A stretch of DNA of 64,000 bases from JAXLRU01 sp046330935. GTDB taxonomy: Bacteria > Actinomycetota > Actinomycetes > Actinomycetales > Kineosporiaceae. Position 1 is the stretch's first letter; each line of letters opens with the position of its first letter. Made by a program: the position numbers and the translations under genes. The stretch spans positions 372,001 to 436,000 of the forward strand of contig JAXLRU010000006.1 of assembly GCA_046330935.1 (NCBI GenBank). The letters are read 5' to 3'. This document shows, one piece after another, positions 34,723 to 43,104 of the stretch. Below the pieces are notes generated by a model. That model was not told where the DNA came from and did not search any database. It was given only the letters and a program-made list of their open reading frames with translations.

Positions 34723-35721
34723 TCACGCCTGTGCGCGGCGACGGACGATCTCCTCGGCCAGGGCGGGCAGGACGGTGAACAGGTCCCCCACGACGCCGAT
34801 GTCGGCGAGCTCGAAGATCGGCGCCTCCGGATCGGTGTTGACCGCGACGATCGTTCGGGACGCCTGCATGCCCGACCGGTGCTGGACCGCCCCCGAGATC
34901 CCCGCCGCCAGGTACAGGCGCGGCGCGACCTGCCGACCGGTCTGGCCGACCTGCTGGTCCCGCGGGGCCCACCCGGCCTCGACGACCGCCCGGGACACCC
35001 CGACCGCGCCGCCGAGCAGGTCGGCCAGGTGCTCGACGTGCGCGAGGTCGCCGTCGGTGCCGCGCCCCGCCGCCACCACCACGGCCGCCTCGCCGAGATC
35101 GGGCCGCTCGGAGACGGGCTTCGGCGAGCTGGCGACGACCCGGGCGCGGGCCGGCCCGGCCACGACCTTCGCGGGAACGGCCGTCACGGCGACGGTCACG
35201 CCCTCTGCCCGGGGGGCGGACAGCGGCGGCCCTTCGACCACCGAGGTGGCCGCCACGAGGACGGCGGGCCCCGCCGCGACGGCGACCTCCACCTCCCAGG
35301 AGCCACCGAGGGCCAGGGTGCGGGCCACCACCGGCCACGACGGGTCCTCCCCCGGCAGGGCGGTCACGACGTCGGTCACGACGCCCGCCCCGGTACGAGC
35401 GGCGAGCCGTGCCGCGACCTCGCGCCCGTCGGCGTCCCCGGGGACGACCACCATCGGGTCGGCGCCACCGCGCGCGGCGATCGCCCCCTCGAGGGCCGCG
35501 AGCTCGACGGCGGCGAGGGGCACGCCCTCGGCCGCGTCCTGCGGCCCGACCGCGACCACCTCGTGGACGGCGGGCGGCCAGGTGAGCGCCGCGCAGGCGT
35601 CGGGACCGGCGACGACGACCGGCACGGGCCGCCCCACACCCGCCGCGAGCGCGATCGAGGCGAGCGCCTGGGCCGACAGGGCACCGGAGACCGGGTGGAC
35701 GAGGACCAGGACGTCGCTCAC
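34723..35721 (-). CDS. etfA: Electron transfer flavoprotein alpha subunit
   Basis: The 332-residue protein starts at GTG 35721, overlapping the etfB stop (GTGA). The C-terminal FAD domain carries the family signature GRQVAPRLYLAAGISGAVQH followed by SRTIVAVNTDPEAPIFE and IGVVGDLFTVLPAL. It pairs with EtfB to accept electrons from flavoprotein dehydrogenases. The nearest candidate donor is the FAD amine oxidoreductase at 37286-38494, on the other side of the regulator gene. No ETF-quinone oxidoreductase is in the window. Confidence 0.93.
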   Translation of the reverse strand: MSDVLVLVHPVSGALSAQALASIALAAGVGRPVPVVVAGPDACAALTWPPAVHEVVAVGPQDAAEGVPLAAVELAALEGAIAARGGADPMVVVPGDADGREVAARLAARTGAGVVTDVVTALPGEDPSWPVVARTLALGGSWEVEVAVAAGPAVLVAATSVVEGPPLSAPRAEGVTVAVTAVPAKVVAGPARARVVASSPKPVSERPDLGEAAVVVAAGRGTDGDLAHVEHLADLLGGAVGVSRAVVEAGWAPRDQQVGQTGRQVAPRLYLAAGISGAVQHRSGMQASRTIVAVNTDPEAPIFELADIGVVGDLFTVLPALAEEIVRRRAQA

Positions 35722-36524
35722 AGCAGCTCCAACTCGTGCAGCAGGTCGGCGATGGCCGCGGGCGCCTCGGCCGGGGCGACCATGCGCCGCGACGCCGCGC
35801 GTGCCGGGAGCGGGCGGGCGCTGAGCACCCGGGTGCGCGCCCCCGCCTGGCCCACCAGGTCGGGGCTCACGAGGCCTCCCGCGCCCGTGACCTCCTCGGG
35901 GCCCCACCGCTGCACCCGCTTCTTCTTCGCGGCCATGATCGTGCGGAACGACGGGTAGCGGGGCTCACCGCTGCGGTCGGTGACGCTGAGCACGACCGGG
36001 GCGCTCGCCTCCAGCGTCGCGACGGCGCCTCCGGCGTCGCGCTCGATGCGCAGCGTCCACGCCCCGTCGTGCCCCTCGGCCTCCACCTGGTCGGCCTGGG
36101 CGAGCAGCGCCCACCCCGACAGCTCCGCCACGGCGGCGGGCACCAGGCCGGTCGCCGCGTCGGTGGAGCTCATACCCGTCACGACGAGATCGGGCCGCAG
36201 CCGCTCCAGGGCCGCCGCGAGCAGGCGCGCCGTCGCGAGGGCGTCGCCACCGGCGAGCGCGGGGTCGCACACGTGCAGGGCCTCGTCGGCGCCCATCTGC
36301 AGCGCGGTGCGCAGCGCCTGGGCGGCCTCCTCGGGCCCCACCGTCAGGGCGCGGACGCTCCCGCCGTGCTCCTCGACGAGGCGCAGCGCCACCTCCACCG
36401 CGTACTCGTCGAGCTCGCTGAGCCGCCCCGTCTCGCCCGTGCGGTCCAGGCGCCACGCCTGTCCGCCGAGCGAACGCGGTTCCTGCGCATCGGGTACGTA
36501 CTTCACGAGCACCACGACGTCCAT
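35718..36524 (-). CDS. etfB: Electron transfer flavoprotein beta subunit
   Basis: The 268-residue protein starts at ATG 36524 (GGAGG 5-6 nt upstream). It has VVLVKYVPDAQEPR at the N-terminus, the AMP-site segment RLSELDEYAVEVALRL, VTGMSSTDAATGLVPA and the C-terminal IMAAKKKRVQRW, all typical of EtfB. The operon is etfB-etfA with overlapping stop and start. It is divergent from the XRE-cupin regulator gene 77 bp away, which probably controls it. Confidence 0.93.
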   Translation of the reverse strand: MDVVVLVKYVPDAQEPRSLGGQAWRLDRTGETGRLSELDEYAVEVALRLVEEHGGSVRALTVGPEEAAQALRTALQMGADEALHVCDPALAGGDALATARLLAAALERLRPDLVVTGMSSTDAATGLVPAAVAELSGWALLAQADQVEAEGHDGAWTLRIERDAGGAVATLEASAPVVLSVTDRSGEPRYPSFRTIMAAKKKRVQRWGPEEVTGAGGLVSPDLVGQAGARTRVLSARPLPARAASRRMVAPAEAPAAIADLLHELELL

Positions 36525-36588
36525 GACCACCTCCGCTGCCCCTGTGTCGCGTCCCATGGTGCCCGCCCCCGCCGGGCCTGCGGCTGGC

Positions 36589-36594
36589 TACCCT
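36589..36594 (+). promoter_or_regulatory. -10 box of a leaderless regulator transcript
   Basis: TACCCT lies 7 nt before GTG 36602, the distance expected when the transcript begins at the start codon. No ribosome site is visible before the GTG. The divergent etfB promoter must lie in the same 77 bp. Confidence 0.4.
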
Positions 36595-36601
36595 GGCCGA
36601 C

Positions 36602-37279
36602 GTGCCTCCCGCCGACCGTCACGACGACCCGACCGACAGTGAGGACGCCGACGGCGCCGGCCCGGACGGTGCGCTGTCGCCCCTCGAATCGGTCACCGTG
36701 GCTCACCTCGAGACCGTGATCGCGGCGCGACTGCGGGAGTTCCGCTCGGCCAAGGACCTCTCGCTCGCCGACCTCGCCCGCGTGACCGGGCTGTCGAAGG
36801 GCATGCTGTCGAAGATCGAGAACGGGCAGACGTCGTGCAGCCTCTCGACGCTCGCGCGGCTCGCCGACGCGTTGCGGGTGCCGGTGACCGCGCTGTTCCG
36901 CGGCGTCGACGCCGAGCGCGAGGCGGTGTTCGTGCCGGCCGGTCACGGCGCCCGCATCGTGCGCCGCGGCAGCGACGTGGGGCACCTCTACCAGTTGCTC
37001 GGCTCGCTGCGGGGGGAGCACAAGCGGCTCGAGCCGTTGCTCGTCACCCTCACCGAGGCCAGTGAGGTGTTCCCCCTGTTCCAGCACCCCGGCACCGAGT
37101 TCCTCTACATGCTCGACGGCGTCATGGTCTACGGGCACGGCGAGGCGCGCTACGAGATGCACCCGGGTGACTCCCTGCAGTTCGACGGCGAGGGCCCGCA
37201 CGGGCCCGCCCAGTTGGTGGAGCTGCCGATCAGGTTCCTGTCCATCACGGCCTTCGGCGAGACGCACCGGCCCGCCTGA
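36602..37279 (+). CDS. XRE-cupin transcriptional regulator
   Basis: The 225-residue protein has an acidic N-terminal tail, a helix-turn-helix (about 45-100: LSLADLARVTGLSKGMLSKI then LARLADALRVPVTALF) and a cupin sensor domain (about 150-220) with FQHPGTEFLYMLDGVMVYGH and RYEMHPGDSLQFDGEGPHGP. XRE-cupin proteins are often local regulators of amine, betaine or amino-acid catabolism and bind the pathway metabolite in the cupin. It lies between the ETF operon and the five-gene amine operon, both on the minus strand. Confidence 0.85.
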   Translation: MPPADRHDDPTDSEDADGAGPDGALSPLESVTVAHLETVIAARLREFRSAKDLSLADLARVTGLSKGMLSKIENGQTSCSLSTLARLADALRVPVTALFRGVDAEREAVFVPAGHGARIVRRGSDVGHLYQLLGSLRGEHKRLEPLLVTLTEASEVFPLFQHPGTEFLYMLDGVMVYGHGEARYEMHPGDSLQFDGEGPHGPAQLVELPIRFLSITAFGETHRPA

Positions 37280-37285
37280 CCGGCC

Positions 37286-38494
37286 TCATCGCAGGCGCCC
37301 GGCCGTGGCGTAGCTGCGCGCCGCCACCAGGGGGTCGCCCTCGGCGAACCGGGACAGCCGGAAGTCGGACTCGGGGATCTCAGGCACGCTGCTGACCCCC
37401 TCCAGCACGAGGTCGGCGACCAGGTGCGCGACCGCCGGTGCGATCTTGAAGCCGTGGCCGGAGAAGCCCGCGGCGATGGTGAGCCCCTCCACCTCGGTCC
37501 GGCTGATCACGGGGTTCCAGTCGGGGGTGACGTCGTAGCAGCCCGCATACCCCGAGGCGAACGACGCGTCGGGCAGCCCGGGCAGCCGGTGGGCGAGCTT
37601 CTCGACCGCGCGTTCGAGGCCGGTGTCGCTGACGGCATTGCGGTACCCGTCGGGATCGGCGGGTTCGGGATCGCTCAGGTCGCTGTTGCCGACGAGGATC
37701 TCCCCGCCCGGCTCGGGCCGCAGGTACTGCAGGGTGACGAGGTCGCTGAGGACGGGCATGGGGGCGATCTGGCGGCCCGGCGAGACGAGCACGATCTCCT
37801 CGCGGATCGCGCGGACCGGCAAATCGACGCCCACACCCGCCACCAGCTCGGGCGACCACGGCCCTGCGGCGACGACCACCTGGGGAGCGCGCACGTGCTC
37901 GCCGTCGGCGAGCAGCACCCCCGCGACGGCGCCCTCGGCGGTGCGCAGCAGCCGGACGACCGTGGCGTTCTGGCGCACCTGGACCCCCAGCCCCCGAGCC
38001 GCGGCGGCGAACGCCGTCGCGGTGCGGTAGCCGTCCCCGTACCCGCCGCGCGGCTCCTGGGCGAACCCCGCGATGTCGTCGAGCCTCGCCACCGGCCACA
38101 TCGCCGCCACCGCGCCCGCGTCGACGAGGTCGACCTCGACGCCCAGCGACTGCTGCATGGCGACGTTGGCGGCCAGCACCTCGACGTCGGCCTCACCCAC
38201 CCCGACCACGTAGCCGGTCTGGTGGAACCCGATGTCCTGCCCCAGCAGCTCGCCCGCGCGCTCGAGGAAGCCGACGCCGGCCCAGGCCATCGCCGCGAGC
38301 GAGGGCACCGAGTAGTGGCAGCGCACGATCCCGCTGGACTTGGCCGTCATGCCGGAGGCGACCGTGGAACGCTCCAGGACGACGATCCGCCCCGCACCGC
38401 GGCGGGCCAGCTCCCACGCGGCGGCGCACCCCTCGAGACCACCGCCGACGACGACGACGTCGGCATCCGTCACGCTGCCCGACAGCCGCGTCAT
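37286..38494 (-). CDS. FAD-dependent amine oxidoreductase, sarcosine-oxidase-beta-like
   Basis: The 402-residue protein starts at ATG 38494, overlapping the stop of the FMN gene (ATGA). It belongs to the DAO family: the Rossmann motif VVVVGGGLEGCAAAWELARRG near residue 13, a substrate-site segment SSGIVRCHYSVPSLAAMAW, and the C-terminal FAD motif AAGFSGHGFKIAPAVAHLV. It resembles sarcosine oxidase beta and MgdA of N-methylglutamate dehydrogenase; no MgdB, C or D partner is present. With ETF genes near by, it probably works as a dehydrogenase that passes electrons to ETF. Confidence 0.82.
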   Translation of the reverse strand: MTRLSGSVTDADVVVVGGGLEGCAAAWELARRGAGRIVVLERSTVASGMTAKSSGIVRCHYSVPSLAAMAWAGVGFLERAGELLGQDIGFHQTGYVVGVGEADVEVLAANVAMQQSLGVEVDLVDAGAVAAMWPVARLDDIAGFAQEPRGGYGDGYRTATAFAAAARGLGVQVRQNATVVRLLRTAEGAVAGVLLADGEHVRAPQVVVAAGPWSPELVAGVGVDLPVRAIREEIVLVSPGRQIAPMPVLSDLVTLQYLRPEPGGEILVGNSDLSDPEPADPDGYRNAVSDTGLERAVEKLAHRLPGLPDASFASGYAGCYDVTPDWNPVISRTEVEGLTIAAGFSGHGFKIAPAVAHLVADLVLEGVSSVPEIPESDFRLSRFAEGDPLVAARSYATAGRLR

Positions 38495-39822
38495 GACCCG
38501 GCTCCGGGGATCCACGACGTCCCGGCCAGGGGGACGCGCGCCATGGCGGCCGCCTCGATCGTCAGCGCCACGAGGTCCTCGGGCTCCAACCGGTGCACGT
38601 CCGACTTGCCGCACGCGCGAGCGAGCATCGTCAGCTCCATCACCATCGATCGCAGGTAGTTGGCGATCCGCGACGCCGCGAGGTCGGGGTCGAGCCGTTC
38701 CTCCAGGTGCGCCTCCTGGGTGGCGATGCCCACGGGGCACAGGCCGGTGTGGCAGTGCCGGCAGTCGCCGGGCCTCGTGCGCATGGCCGCGTAGTCGGTG
38801 CTGACGTCGACGGTCGTGCCGTCGCCCGCGACGTAGCTGCTCGAGTTGCATCCCATCGCGATGAGCGAGGCCACCCCGAGGGACACGGCGTCGGCACCCA
38901 GGGCGAGTGCCTTCGCCACGTCGGCGCCGCTGCGGATGCCCCCCGAGACGATCAGCCCGACCTCACCGCGGGCCCCCACCTCCGCGAGCGCGTCGGAGGC
39001 CTGGCGCACCGCGGCCAGGGTGGGGATGCCGGTGTGCTCGATGAACGCCTCCTGCGTGGCGGCGGTGCCGCCCTGCATGCCGTCGACGACCACCACGTCG
39101 GCACCGGAGGCGACGGCCAGCTTCACGTCGTGGTTGGTCCGCGTCGCGCCGATCTTCACGTACACCGGGACCCGGTGGCCGGTGGCCTCGCGCAGCTCCT
39201 CGATCTTGATCCGCAGGTCGTCGGGCCCGGTCCAGTCGGGGTGACGGCTCGCGGAGCGCTGGTCGATGCCCTCGGGCAGGGTGCGCATCTGCGCCACCCG
39301 CGCGCCGACCTTCTGCCCCAGCAGCATGCCCCCGCCGCCCGGCTTGGCGCCCTGCCCGAGCACGACCTCGATCGCGTCGGCCTGGCGCAGGTGGGCGGGG
39401 TTGAAGCCGTACCGCGACGGCAGGCACTGGTAGACGAGGGTCCGCGAGGACGCCCGCTCCTCCCGCGTCATCCCGCCGTCCCCCGTGGTGGTCGAGGTCC
39501 CCACCTCCGTGGCGGCACGGCCCAGCGCGTCCTTCGCTCGCGCCGACAGCGCCCCGAAGGACATCCCCGCGATCGTGATGGGGATGTCGAGCACCACCGG
39601 GTTCTCGGCCCGCCCCGCGCCGAACACGGTGCGCGTCTCGCAGCGCTCCCGGTAGCCCTCCAGGGGGTAGCGGGAGGCGCTCGCCGTCAGCAGGAGGAGG
39701 TCGTCGAAGTTCGGCACCGGACGCCGCGCACCCATGCCCCGGATCACGTAGCGCCCCTCGTCGGCGCGCTCCTGGATGTCGGCGATGACCCCGGGGTTGA
39801 AGGTGTGGTTGGTGTCGTACAC
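38491..39822 (-). CDS. FMN/Fe-S glutamate-synthase-like domain protein (MgsC/GlxD type)
   Basis: The 443-residue protein starts at GTG 39822 with GGAGAGG upstream. It equals the FMN-binding central domain of glutamate synthase: GMSFGALSARAKDALGRAA, GQGAKPGGGGMLLGQKV, VVVVDGMQGGTAATQE and SGGIRSGADVAKALALGADA. The Fe-S cluster motif CRHCHTGLCPVGIATQ follows. It should form a complex with the amidotransferase and GXGXG proteins, as in N-methylglutamate synthase MgsABC and the GlxBCD set. Confidence 0.9.
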   Translation of the reverse strand: MYDTNHTFNPGVIADIQERADEGRYVIRGMGARRPVPNFDDLLLLTASASRYPLEGYRERCETRTVFGAGRAENPVVLDIPITIAGMSFGALSARAKDALGRAATEVGTSTTTGDGGMTREERASSRTLVYQCLPSRYGFNPAHLRQADAIEVVLGQGAKPGGGGMLLGQKVGARVAQMRTLPEGIDQRSASRHPDWTGPDDLRIKIEELREATGHRVPVYVKIGATRTNHDVKLAVASGADVVVVDGMQGGTAATQEAFIEHTGIPTLAAVRQASDALAEVGARGEVGLIVSGGIRSGADVAKALALGADAVSLGVASLIAMGCNSSSYVAGDGTTVDVSTDYAAMRTRPGDCRHCHTGLCPVGIATQEAHLEERLDPDLAASRIANYLRSMVMELTMLARACGKSDVHRLEPEDLVALTIEAAAMARVPLAGTSWIPGAGS

Positions 39823-39865
39823 GGGCTGCCTCTCCAGACGGTGGCGGCGGGACGCGGAACGTGGG

Positions 39866-40582
39866 TCAGTACGCGTCGGCGTGGTGGGTCGCGAAGTGGT
39901 ACAGCTGCCGTGCCGAGGCGACGCGGGTCACCGAGGTGGGGTCGACGTGGTCGAAACCGGCCGTCGCGCACAGGGCGCGGACCGTCTCGACGTCGGCGGC
40001 GGTCAGCTCCTCGACCTGCGCGTCGGTGCCCAGGGAACGGATCCGACCGGCCACGTAGATCACGGCCTCGTACAGGGAGTCGCCCAGGCCGTCCCCCGCG
40101 TCGCCGCCGACGAGGATCGTCCCCGCCTGGGCCATGAAGCCGCAGAACGCCCCGACGTCACCGGCCACGGCCAGGGTCGCGCCCTTGAGCGAGATGCCGG
40201 CGCGCAGGGAGGCGCGGCCCTCGACCACCACGAGACCCCCGTGGGCGCTGGCGGCGACGGCCTGGCTGGCATCGCCCCGCACGCGCAGCGTCCCTGACAT
40301 GAGGTTCTCGCCCGCGCCCCAGCCGGTCATCCCCTCGACGGTGACGCTCGCCTGCTCCCCCAGGCCGGAGCAGTAGTAGCCGGCCGGGCCCGCGATCGTC
40401 ACCGAGACAGCGCGGGTCAGACCGACGGCGAGGTTGTGCCGCCCGGCGGGGTGGTGCAGGCGCACGCGGGCACCCTCGGGCAGCGCGCGCAGGCGCCGGT
40501 TGGCCTCGCGCACGCCGAGCTCCTCGACGTCCCACTCCAGCTCCTCGGCGATCCCCACGGCGGGGTCGACACCCGCGCTCAC
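39866..40582 (-). CDS. GXGXG-domain protein (MgsB/GlxC type)
   Basis: The 238-residue protein starts at GTG 40582, overlapping the amidotransferase stop (GTGA). It is the right-handed beta-helix C-terminal domain of glutamate synthase: YYCSGLGEQASVTVEGMTGW, GAGENLMSGTLRVRGDASQ, GGLVVVEGRASLRAGISLKG and GDVGAFCGFMAQAGTILVGG. It is one of three separate proteins that together replace the single GltB polypeptide. Confidence 0.88.
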   Translation of the reverse strand: MSAGVDPAVGIAEELEWDVEELGVREANRRLRALPEGARVRLHHPAGRHNLAVGLTRAVSVTIAGPAGYYCSGLGEQASVTVEGMTGWGAGENLMSGTLRVRGDASQAVAASAHGGLVVVEGRASLRAGISLKGATLAVAGDVGAFCGFMAQAGTILVGGDAGDGLGDSLYEAVIYVAGRIRSLGTDAQVEELTAADVETVRALCATAGFDHVDPTSVTRVASARQLYHFATHHADAY

Positions 40583-41475
40583 CGGCGTTCCCACAGGTGC
40601 ACCTCCTCGGGCTCGGGTTCGAAGATCTCGGCCTCCTCGATGCCGGGCAGCTGGGCCAGCGCCCGGTACTCCGAGGCCATCGCGACCCACCCCGGCGTCG
40701 TCGCGATCACCGCCGGCTTGCAGGCGATGGCGTCCCGGACGACCGCGAACTCGTTCGCCGTCGTCACGAGCAGGGTGAAGAAGCCCTCGAACGTCTCGCA
40801 CAGCCGCCGCAGCGCCTTGTCGAGGTCGTCCCCGCAGTCCAGGCGCCATCCGAGGAAGCGCGCGCCCACCTCGGAGTCGTTGTCGGTGTCGCAGGTGATG
40901 CCCTCGGCCGCCAGCCGGCGCCGCACCGAGTCGTGGTTGGCGAACGAGCCGTTGTGCACGAGACAGAGGTCCTCGCGCACCGAGAAGGGGTGACCGTGGG
41001 CGAGGGTGACCGCGGACTCGGTGGCCATGCGGGTGTGCCCCACGGCCTGGTACCCCCGGCGGGCGGGCAGGTCGAACATGTCGCTGATCTCCCGGGCGCC
41101 GCCCACCCCCTTGAGCACGGCCAGCCCACGCCCCGTCCCGATCACCGAGGCCTTCGGACCCAGCTCCTCGCGCACGGTCCGCAGGACGGCGGGCCCCTCG
41201 GCGGCGACGGAGAGCAGGCGCACGGGGCCGACCTCCAGCACGCGTGCCCCCGGCAGCCGCGGGGCGAGCGCCTCCTCCAGGGCAGCGGCCGGCGCCTCGC
41301 TCAGCAGGCTGACCGTCACCTCGCCCGGAGGGCTGAGGGTGTCGTCGCCGTACACGCCGACTCCGGCGGAGTCGGGGCCCCGCTCGCCCAGCTGGACGAG
41401 CATGGCCGACAGCAGCTCCCCGAGCCGCGGTTGCAGGTCGGCGTCCCTCAGGTGAAGCCCGGCGATGCCGCACAC
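40579..41475 (-). CDS. Class II glutamine amidotransferase (MgsA/GlxB type)
   Basis: The 298-residue protein starts at GTG 41475, giving Met-Cys-Gly-Ile, so Cys2 is the N-terminal nucleophile after Met removal. GHTRMATESAVTLAHGHPF, LVHNGSFANHDSVRRRL and DNDSEVGARFL are the standard Ntn glutaminase motifs. It supplies the gamma-glutamyl or ammonia transfer for the FMN protein at 38491-39822. Confidence 0.9.
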   Translation of the reverse strand: MCGIAGLHLRDADLQPRLGELLSAMLVQLGERGPDSAGVGVYGDDTLSPPGEVTVSLLSEAPAAALEEALAPRLPGARVLEVGPVRLLSVAAEGPAVLRTVREELGPKASVIGTGRGLAVLKGVGGAREISDMFDLPARRGYQAVGHTRMATESAVTLAHGHPFSVREDLCLVHNGSFANHDSVRRRLAAEGITCDTDNDSEVGARFLGWRLDCGDDLDKALRRLCETFEGFFTLLVTTANEFAVVRDAIACKPAVIATTPGWVAMASEYRALAQLPGIEEAEIFEPEPEEVHLWERR

Positions 41476-41520
41476 GCGGTCGCTCCCTTCCGCCGGAGCT
41501 CGCCCGGCGCCTGTCGCGGC

Positions 41521-42918
41521 TCAGAAGGCCGTGAGGTACTGATCCACCTCGGCCGCACTCACCTGGCTGTGCCAGGCGAGGAACTCCTGCCGCTTGGCCT
41601 CCACGTAGTAGCCGGAGACGTCGTGCTCGGAGGCGGCGGCGTCGAGCGCCCCGCGGACGACCGGATCGGCGGCGAGGGCATCGGCGGCGTGGTGCAGCGT
41701 CGGCGGCACCGGAGGCCCCTCGCCCGAGCCCGGCTCCCCCGGGTCGAGCTCGCGGTCGATGCCGTCGAGCCCGGCCGTCAGCAGCGCGGCGAGCGCGAGG
41801 TAGGGGTTGGCGGCGCCGTCGCAGGCGCGCACCTCGACGCGGTCGCCGTCGGGCACCCGGATCAGGTGGGTGCGGTCGTTGCCGCCGTAGGTCGCGGCCG
41901 TGGGCGCCCAGGTGGCGCCGGAGGAGGTCATGGGCGCCGACGTGCGCTTGTAGGAGTTCACCGTCGGCCCGAGCACGGCCTGCAACCCCGCGGCGTGCTC
42001 GAGCAGGCCGCCGACGAACCGGTAGGCCAGCGGCGAGAGCCCGAGACCGCGAGGGTCCGCCGCCGCCGGGAACAGCGGGCCGCCCTCGCCCCACAGCGAC
42101 AGGTGCAGGTGCAACCCGCTGCCGGTGCGCCCGGAGAACGGCTTGGGCATGAAGGTCGCGATCATGTCCCGCCGCTCGGCGAGCACGTGCACGAGGTACC
42201 GGAAGGTGATCAGGCGGTCGGCCGTCACCAGGGGGTCGGCATGCAGGAAGTTCTGCTCGAACTGGCCGTTGCCGTCCTCGTGGTCGTTGGCGTAGTTCGA
42301 CCAGCCCAGGGCGTTGAGCGCCACGGACACCTCGGCGAGGTGGTCGAACATGCGGGTGAGGTCGCGCGCGTCGTAACAGGGCCGGGGCGAGGTGTCGCGG
42401 GAGTCGGCGGTCACCAACCCGCCGTCGGCGCCGCGGCGGACGAGGAAGTACTCGGCCTCACCCCCCGCCTGGGCGCTCAGGCCGCGGGCCCGCAGGCGCT
42501 CCAGCACCCGCCGCAGGACCACGCGCGGGGCGTACGGCCACGGCTCGCCCTCCACGTGGGGGTCGCAGTGCACCATGGCGAGCCCTTCGCGGATCCAGGG
42601 CAGCGGGGTGAAGGACGAGGCGTCGGGCATCGCCATGACGTCGGGGTCGCACGGGCGTTGCCCGAGGAGGCCGGCGGCGTAGCCGGCGAAGCCCACGCCC
42701 TGGTCCTGCAGCATCTGCACGGCCTCGACCGGCACCAGCTTGGCGCAGGGCTTGCCCGAGAGGTCGACGAACGTGGCGAGCAGGAAGCGCACCCCGGCGC
42801 GTTCTGCCAGCTCAGCTAGCGAGGAGCCTCCGGAGGGTGCGGCTGACGGCGAGGGCGAGCGCTGGAGGCCGACCTCCAGCACGGACGGCGCCACGTCCAC
42901 CATCGGGGCCTCGCCCAC
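41521..42918 (-). CDS. Type III glutamine-synthetase-like ligase (GlnT / gamma-glutamylmethylamide synthetase type)
   Basis: The protein of about 465 residues belongs to the GS superfamily: GEAEYFLVRR, NDHEDGNGQFEQNFLHADPL, KPFSGRTGSGLHLHLSLW and NSYKRTS. It matches GlnT/GmaS-type enzymes rather than GSI or GSII. GTG 42918 has GAGGGAGG 4-5 nt upstream; ATG 42903 is an alternative. As first gene of the operon with amidotransferase, GXGXG and FMN proteins, it may ligate methylamine to glutamate to give gamma-glutamylmethylamide. Ammonia as substrate cannot be excluded. Confidence 0.85.
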   Translation of the reverse strand: MGEAPMVDVAPSVLEVGLQRSPSPSAAPSGGSSLAELAERAGVRFLLATFVDLSGKPCAKLVPVEAVQMLQDQGVGFAGYAAGLLGQRPCDPDVMAMPDASSFTPLPWIREGLAMVHCDPHVEGEPWPYAPRVVLRRVLERLRARGLSAQAGGEAEYFLVRRGADGGLVTADSRDTSPRPCYDARDLTRMFDHLAEVSVALNALGWSNYANDHEDGNGQFEQNFLHADPLVTADRLITFRYLVHVLAERRDMIATFMPKPFSGRTGSGLHLHLSLWGEGGPLFPAAADPRGLGLSPLAYRFVGGLLEHAAGLQAVLGPTVNSYKRTSAPMTSSGATWAPTAATYGGNDRTHLIRVPDGDRVEVRACDGAANPYLALAALLTAGLDGIDRELDPGEPGSGEGPPVPPTLHHAADALAADPVVRGALDAAASEHDVSGYYVEAKRQEFLAWHSQVSAAEVDQYLTAF

Positions 42919-42942
42919 GGGACCTCCCTCGTCTGCCACGAC

Positions 42943-42974
42943 CACTCCAGGCCGGATCGCCGTCCACTGGAGTG
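42943..42974. promoter_or_regulatory. Inverted repeat CACTCCAG-N16-CTGGAGTG before the amine operon
   Basis: Perfect 8-bp arms at 42943-42950 and 42967-42974 lie 25-56 bp upstream of the ligase start (minus strand). Spacing of two helical turns suits a dimeric regulator such as the XRE-cupin protein. The same arms are not found in the etfB/regulator gap. Confidence 0.5.
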
Positions 42975-43051
42975 AATCGGCGTGGCATGAGAGTAAACAG
43001 GAAGGGCGGCGCGGGCCAAGGGGTCGCGGGTAACGAACTCGTGTCCACACA

Positions 43052-43089
43052 CGACGGCGGCGGCGGGCACCCGCCCGCCGCCGCCGTCG
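43052..43089. terminator. Hairpin terminator after the lipoprotein gene
   Basis: A GC-only stem of about 17 bp (43052-43068 and 43073-43089, loop ACCC) lies 15 bp past the stop of the lipoprotein gene (minus strand) and upstream of the amine operon. Confidence 0.7.
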
Positions 43090-43104
43090 GACACTCCGAG
43101 GGGA

